From assembly GCA_964578835.1 (NCBI GenBank), contig CAZOEL010000016.1:29825-93824 (forward strand): a stretch of 64,000 nucleotides of DNA, given 5' to 3'. The position numbers and the translations under genes were made by a program. Under the pieces are notes generated by a model. That model was given only the letters and a program-made list of their open reading frames with translations, ran no database searches and was not told where the DNA came from. Shown here in pieces: positions 59,531 through 64,000 of this stretch. This DNA comes from CAZOEL01 sp964578835. Lineage in GTDB: Bacteria > Desulfobacterota > Syntrophobacteria > Syntrophobacterales > Syntrophobacteraceae. The stretch's first letter is position 1; every line of letters begins with the position of its first letter.

Positions 59531-61078
59531 TCATTTGGCATCGAGCGCGTCTTTGAAAAACGCCTCAACGTCTGCCGTAATCTTTTGCAGAGTGGGCTCA
59601 TCGGTGTACATCATGTGACCGCCTTCATAGTATTTCGAAACGATATTTCCTTTCAGGGCGGGGTCCAGTTCCAGCTGATCGAAAGTGTATTGGGCCGCCA
59701 TGTAGGGAATGTCCAGATCGAAATAGCCGGAGGCTGCGAAGACTCTCATGCCTTTGCTTCTATGCATGGCTTTCTGCAGGTCGTCCATTACATTTACGTA
59801 CCCCTGTAGGGCGGAGCCCCAGTTCCACTGGCCGTTGACTTCAGTCGAAAGAAAAACATAGGGCAGTTCGCTTTCGTACTTGAGCTCGTTTCTTAGGTAG
59901 TGGTTCGTAGCGGCCACGTAGGGTCCGACTGTGAGCGCCAGGCCGGGATCATTGAATATGCCTCTTGATTCGCCGAAGCTGGTCGTGCGGCCGTCCATGA
60001 GCCCGACGGAGCGGTTTTCATTCCGGAGAAGCTCCTCCATGAAGTCGGATCGATGGATGCGCAGCCCGGCAGCCTGCACATAGCTGAGCGGAAGGCCCGT
60101 GTAATGGGCCAGCTTCTCGGCGACTCTCGCTTTGAGCTCTTTGGAAATCGAAGCTCCCCTGTTGAGCGCCGCCAGGTATTCTCCTATCGCCCATTCTTCC
60201 GCCTCGCTCAGCGTCTTTTGGAGGTCCTTCTGGAGCTCCGATGAAAGCTTCTTGTGGGCCCATGCGGTAGCCGCGTAGCTCGGAAGGAAAAGAGCGTAGG
60301 AGAGATTGTCGCCCGGCTGGAAAGAAAAGGTCTGGAAGTTCAAGGCTGTTGATATGAGAATGAGTCCATTTACATCCATACCGTACGATCTATAAAGATG
60401 CTCGGCCAAGCCCACCGCCCTCAGCGTGCCGTAGCTTTCTCCCGCCAGGAACTTAGGGGAGAGCCAACGGCCGTATTTCGTCGTATAGAGGCGTATGAAG
60501 TCCCCGACCGATTGAAGGTCGTCATTTATGCCGGCAAATCTTTTGAGAGCCTCTCCCGCAGCCGGGCGGCTGTAGCCCGTACCCACGGGATCGATGAAGA
60601 CAAGATCCGTGAACGGGAGCCACGAAAATTCATTGTTGACAAGCGCATGGGGAGGCTGGGCGGGCGCTTCCGCATCCTCTGTCTTCATGCGCCTCGGACC
60701 CAACGCTCCCATGTGCAGCCAGACCGATGCGGCCCCGGGACCGCCGTTGAAAGCAAAGGTAACCGGCCTTGTGTTATCCCTATCTTTCGGCTCCTTTTCG
60801 TAGGCCACAAAGAAGATGTCCGAAACGGCCTTGCCGGCTTCGTCCTTCATCCGCATGCGTCCGGCAGTGGCCGTGTAGTTGAGGACCGCGCCGTTTATCT
60901 GCATGGAATGCTTCGTAATGGAAAAGCCGTCCTCCGCGCCCCCGGCAGCCTGAGAAGCCGTTGTCGCTTGCTGGGGAGCTGTCTGTTGGGAAGCTTGCGG
61001 CTTACCGGCTTCATCGGCAAATCCCGGGACAGTGTGTAAAAGCAGGGCTATCGCCAGAATAATCGCTTTTCGGAGCAT
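59531..61078 (-). CDS. secreted S10-family serine carboxypeptidase-like protein
   Basis: The 515-residue product starts at ATG 61078 behind AGGAGAG; a longer frame from 61150 would run into the preceding gene. It has a signal peptide (about 1-22) and a low-complexity linker rich in Ala/Gln/Thr. The S10 domain shows FNGGPGAASVW, GESYGTLRA (catalytic Ser), SGYFDLDIPY (Asp region) and YYEGGHMMY (His). It would act in the periplasm on C-terminal residues of peptides. It lies 75 bp after topB on the same strand. Confidence 0.88.
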   Translation of the reverse strand: MLRKAIILAIALLLHTVPGFADEAGKPQASQQTAPQQATTASQAAGGAEDGFSITKHSMQINGAVLNYTATAGRMRMKDEAGKAVSDIFFVAYEKEPKDRDNTRPVTFAFNGGPGAASVWLHMGALGPRRMKTEDAEAPAQPPHALVNNEFSWLPFTDLVFIDPVGTGYSRPAAGEALKRFAGINDDLQSVGDFIRLYTTKYGRWLSPKFLAGESYGTLRAVGLAEHLYRSYGMDVNGLILISTALNFQTFSFQPGDNLSYALFLPSYAATAWAHKKLSSELQKDLQKTLSEAEEWAIGEYLAALNRGASISKELKARVAEKLAHYTGLPLSYVQAAGLRIHRSDFMEELLRNENRSVGLMDGRTTSFGESRGIFNDPGLALTVGPYVAATNHYLRNELKYESELPYVFLSTEVNGQWNWGSALQGYVNVMDDLQKAMHRSKGMRVFAASGYFDLDIPYMAAQYTFDQLELDPALKGNIVSKYYEGGHMMYTDEPTLQKITADVEAFFKDALDAK

Positions 61079-61153
61079 TCTCTCTCCTCTTCCTGGTTCT
61101 CGGAAAAAGCCGCAAAGCACAGCCGTTCTTCGTTTCCCGACGAACGGCAAGGA

Positions 61154-63580
61154 TCAAAAGACAAACGTCGTCTTGTAATCGTCTCCTTCAAGGCGGAGCC
61201 TTGCGGAGAACTCCGTGCCCTTTCGGGAGATGAATCCGGTGATGACCCCGGTTTCTCCTTTTTCGAGCAAATCCTTAACCGCTTCTTCCGGCAGTTGCTT
61301 ACCCGCAACCGTTTTCCAAATAACGAATTTGCAGCCTCCGTCTTCTTCTCGCCAGTTCCTGCAGCCGTAGCCCTTTTTTCCCTCAACGACCTGTCCGCCG
61401 CAGCGGGGACAGACGCCGAGCGCCGCTCCATTGCCCGAGCCCTGCCCTGAGAAAACGAACTTTGCGCTCCATTTTCCGTCATCTTCCATATGCTCGAGCT
61501 TGAGAGCCGCAGAGAACTCCTTCCCCTCTCGGGACCTGAACGCCATCTCGGAGGTTGTTTCGCCGGCAAGCAGGAGCCGTATCGTTTCCGGATCGATCTG
61601 GCGCCCCGCAATCTCTTTCCAAATGACAAAGCGGCATCCCCCGTCTTCTTCCCTCCAGTTTCCGCACCCGTAACCTTTTTTGCCCTCGATCACCTCGCCG
61701 CCGCACTGAGGACACTTCCCCAACTCCTGCACTACCGCCTGCTGCTCGTCGCTCATCTTGAATTCCTCCACTCCGTTTTTGACAAATTCTCTTATTGAGG
61801 CAATAAACGCCTCGGGATTTCCCATGCCCATGGCGATCTTCTCGAGCTCTGTTTCCCAGCGCGCCGTTTCTTCGGGATTCGCAATGGCTTTGGCCTTTTC
61901 AAGCCGCCTCAGCCGTTCGATGAGAAAGCGTCCCTTGTCGGTGGCTATGAGCTTCTTTTTATCCCGAAGCACATATTGCCTGGCGAGAAGCGTTTCTATG
62001 ATCTGCGCTCGCGTGGCCTGGGTGCCCAAGCCGACATCGCCTTTAAACACCTTCTGAAGCTCTTCTTCCGTGACGAATCGCGAAGGATTGATCATGTCCT
62101 TGAGAAGGAGCGCCTCGGTGTATTCCGGCGGCGGCTGAGTCATCTTTTCGTCTAGCCTGGTCTCCTCCACCTTTGCGGGATCGTCTTTTTCCACCGGGGG
62201 CAGGTTTTCGGGCTCGGGCTCCTCTTCGTTTTCGCTCGCCTGCTCCTCCTTCATCCCGTAGACGGCCTTCCAGCCGAGCTTGAGAGGCCTGTTTCCCTTG
62301 GTGCGGAACGTCTCCCGGGACACTTCCGCGACGATTTCCGTCGCTTCATATTCATAATCCGGATGGAACGCAGCGGCAAACCTCTTTAGAACCAGCTCGT
62401 AGATGCGCTTTTCGTTCTGCCCGACATCAGCCGGAAGCGGCGCAAGAGGGATGAGCGCATGGTGGTCGGTCAACTTTGCGTCATTGAATACTCTCTTGTT
62501 GGACCCGCTGACGAGGCGCTTTTCAATGCCTATGAAAAGCTCGGGATAGGACGCGGAAAGCTTTCCGATCAGATCTTTCACCATGCCTACGTTCTTAGAG
62601 CCTAAGACCTTCGAATCCGTTCTGGGATAGGAGAGGCATTTTTTATTCTCGTACAGATGCTGGGCTGTGTCCAGGGTCTGTTTGGCGGAAAGGCCGAATC
62701 TGGAATTGGCTTCTCTCTGAAGATCGGTCAAGGAGTAAAGGAGCGGAGGAGGCTGTTTTTTATTTTCCTTCTTTACCGATTTGACTATTCCCGTCTGGTT
62801 CTGCACGAGGGCGAGAATGCGCTCGGCTTCCTCCTTGTCATCGAACCGATCCTTAGCCTTTTTGAACCAGGAGCCCCACCAGTTTCCCTTCAGATTGGAG
62901 AAGTGCGCGCGAAGAATCCAATACGGCTGGGGCTTGAAATTTTCGCGCTCTCTTTGCCGATCTACCAAAAGAGCCAGGACTGCGGTCTGAACCCGTCCCA
63001 CCGAAAATACTTCCTTAGATTCCTGAGCGAACATCAATGTCGCCGCTCTCGATAGATTCATTCCAACGAGCCAGTCTGCAAACTGTCTCGCTTGACCGGC
63101 ATTCCAAAGGCGCTCGTATTCGGAGCCCGGCTTCAGGCTCCTCATGGTTTCCAATACCACTTCAGGCGTTAGCGCCTGCGAAGTCCAGAAACGAAATATC
63201 TGGGCGCGATCAACGGCTTCGACGGTCTTGAGAATGGTCCGCGCGATCACTTCTCCTTCGCGTCCGGCATCTGTTGCGATGACAATCTGTTCAAGATCGT
63301 TTCTACCGAGTTGTCCTTGGATGATTCGGAGTTGCTTTTCAACATTGGGTATGGGTTTGTATTTCAACTGTTCCGGCAAAATAGGGAGGGACGCCATACT
63401 CCAATTCACCCATTTACGGTCGTAATCAACCGGCTCGGCAGGCTCGAGAAGATGCCCTACAGCCCAGGTGATTACATAATCCTTCCCCTCTATGAAGCCG
63501 TCTTTCCTTCCGCCAACGCCAAGAGCAGCGGCGAAGTCCTTTGCGACAGACGGCTTTTCAGTCAAAATCAAGGTGATCAA
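61154..63580 (-). CDS. topB: DNA topoisomerase III with duplicated C-terminal zinc-finger module
   Basis: The 808-residue type IA topoisomerase has the TOPRIM start LTEKPSVAKDF, an IATDAGREGE motif and the active-site Tyr in LSYPRTDSKVLG. The C-terminus has two near-identical Cys4 units, each CPQCGG or CPRCGG ... KKGYGC ... GG, separated by about 100 residues (around 61640-61720 and 61310-61400). A TTG start (63580) is preceded by AAGGAG. The enzyme relaxes and decatenates DNA. Bacterial TopB often lacks such a tail, so the duplication is a notable extension. Confidence 0.92.
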   Translation of the reverse strand: MITLILTEKPSVAKDFAAALGVGGRKDGFIEGKDYVITWAVGHLLEPAEPVDYDRKWVNWSMASLPILPEQLKYKPIPNVEKQLRIIQGQLGRNDLEQIVIATDAGREGEVIARTILKTVEAVDRAQIFRFWTSQALTPEVVLETMRSLKPGSEYERLWNAGQARQFADWLVGMNLSRAATLMFAQESKEVFSVGRVQTAVLALLVDRQRERENFKPQPYWILRAHFSNLKGNWWGSWFKKAKDRFDDKEEAERILALVQNQTGIVKSVKKENKKQPPPLLYSLTDLQREANSRFGLSAKQTLDTAQHLYENKKCLSYPRTDSKVLGSKNVGMVKDLIGKLSASYPELFIGIEKRLVSGSNKRVFNDAKLTDHHALIPLAPLPADVGQNEKRIYELVLKRFAAAFHPDYEYEATEIVAEVSRETFRTKGNRPLKLGWKAVYGMKEEQASENEEEPEPENLPPVEKDDPAKVEETRLDEKMTQPPPEYTEALLLKDMINPSRFVTEEELQKVFKGDVGLGTQATRAQIIETLLARQYVLRDKKKLIATDKGRFLIERLRRLEKAKAIANPEETARWETELEKIAMGMGNPEAFIASIREFVKNGVEEFKMSDEQQAVVQELGKCPQCGGEVIEGKKGYGCGNWREEDGGCRFVIWKEIAGRQIDPETIRLLLAGETTSEMAFRSREGKEFSAALKLEHMEDDGKWSAKFVFSGQGSGNGAALGVCPRCGGQVVEGKKGYGCRNWREEDGGCKFVIWKTVAGKQLPEEAVKDLLEKGETGVITGFISRKGTEFSARLRLEGDDYKTTFVF

Positions 63581-64000
63581 TGGCGCTCCTTATCCTTCGC
63601 TCAAAGCGTGCGCAACAATTACCCGAGCCCTATGGCTTCTTTGTTTCCGCAAGGGGGTTCTTTGCTGGAAAGGCGTGTCGTTGTCAGTGTTTTTCATTTC
63701 CTTTCTGCCCTTTATTATAACCCAAAAAGGGGCTGAAATCCAATTGCTCCGGCTCGGGGAAGCTCGGTTCTTGATGTCGCCCTCAAAAAACGCTGATGAC
63801 AAAAAGGCCTTGGCTCTCATGGCTTGCAGGCCGCCGCGCGAAAGCGGCAGAATACAAATTGCTTCGTATTATTTCAAGTCCGGCAGGAGCTGCCTCACGG
63901 TTATCTTGTTCTGTGATGATTGAACAATTGTAACGCCGGGTTAGACTCTATTCCAGTCACTTCTGCATTGGGGTCAGCCCTGAAAGGGCGAAATAGCGTA
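63581..64000. other. intergenic region at the window end with a CCCTGAAAGGG repeat
   Basis: About 420 bases without a convincing gene; minus-strand frame 63590-63820 is basic and featureless. GCCCTGAAAGGGC at 63977-63989, followed by an A-rich tail, belongs to the same palindromic family as the cluster near 7024-7081. Confidence 0.6.

Noticed and set aside
63590..63820. Minus-strand open frame upstream of topB
   Set aside because: It is short, basic and featureless and lies where the topB promoter is expected.
1..64000. tRNA, rRNA, riboswitch or CRISPR array
   Set aside because: No regularly spaced direct repeats and no recognisable tRNA, rRNA or known riboswitch core were seen on either strand; a covariance-model search could still find one.

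Overview
The window reads as the exopolysaccharide and exosortase locus of a Gram-negative bacterium, followed by a short housekeeping and transport region. Gram-negative architecture is shown by an outer-membrane beta-barrel, a Wza-type export protein, a Wzz-type chain-length protein, several lipoproteins and an exosortase with its sorted protein. The phylum cannot be fixed from sequence alone. The gene set (XrtD-type exosortase fused to EpsI, PrsT-like TPR lipoprotein, bi-domain oxidoreductase, DUF362, CapK, heparinase II/III, GHL10 proteins) fits Desulfobacterota-like or candidate-phylum (PVC or Hydrogenedentota-like) bacteria. No rRNA, tRNA or CRISPR array was seen.

Layout. Positions 1-5648 (minus strand) carry a PrsT-like TPR lipoprotein (cut by the window edge), a tyrosine-autokinase-like ATPase, a Wzz/GumC chain-length protein and an outer-membrane beta-barrel. 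A divergent intergenic region leads to 43 kb of plus-strand genes. These begin with a small secreted discoidin-like protein ending in a VPLPA-CTERM-like sorting tail (6178-6759). After a palindromic repeat cluster come two related secreted GHL10 glycosidase-like proteins. A first assembly unit follows (10.8-28.0 kb): Wzy-like polymerase, three glycosyltransferases, Wzx flippase, DUF362, CapK, bi-domain oxidoreductase, intact XrtD-EpsI fusion, WecA/MraY-type initiating transferase, Wza-type exporter and nucleotide-sugar dehydrogenase.

From 28.1 to 42.9 kb the sequence looks more AT-rich. It holds a large secreted toroid/propeller protein, a small toroid-like protein, a MurB-MurA-asparagine-synthase-like trio, and a second Wzx/Wzy unit with an acetyltransferase and two glycosyltransferases. 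At 42.9 kb a second exosortase-EpsI fusion follows in which all three catalytic residues (Cys, Arg, His) are replaced. It is coupled to a DUF218 protein, a heparinase II/III-like protein, wecB and a WecG/TagA-type glycosyltransferase. The last has its own promoter and an intrinsic terminator immediately before its ribosome binding site.

From 49.5 kb the genes are mixed: a receiver-domain protein, zinc-ribbon proteins, small membrane proteins and lipoproteins, a TatD-family hydrolase, a roughly 196-bp inverted-repeat element, an asymmetric MdlA/MdlB-like ABC exporter with a flavin reductase, an S10 serine carboxypeptidase and DNA topoisomerase III with a duplicated zinc-finger tail.

The standout signals are (i) the pseudo-exosortase fused to an intact EpsI domain, and (ii) a MurA/MurB pair with complete active sites placed next to an asparagine-synthase-like enzyme without a glutaminase nucleophile inside an exopolysaccharide cluster. 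The second suggests a polymer with a muramic-acid-like, amidated or lactam-forming sugar.
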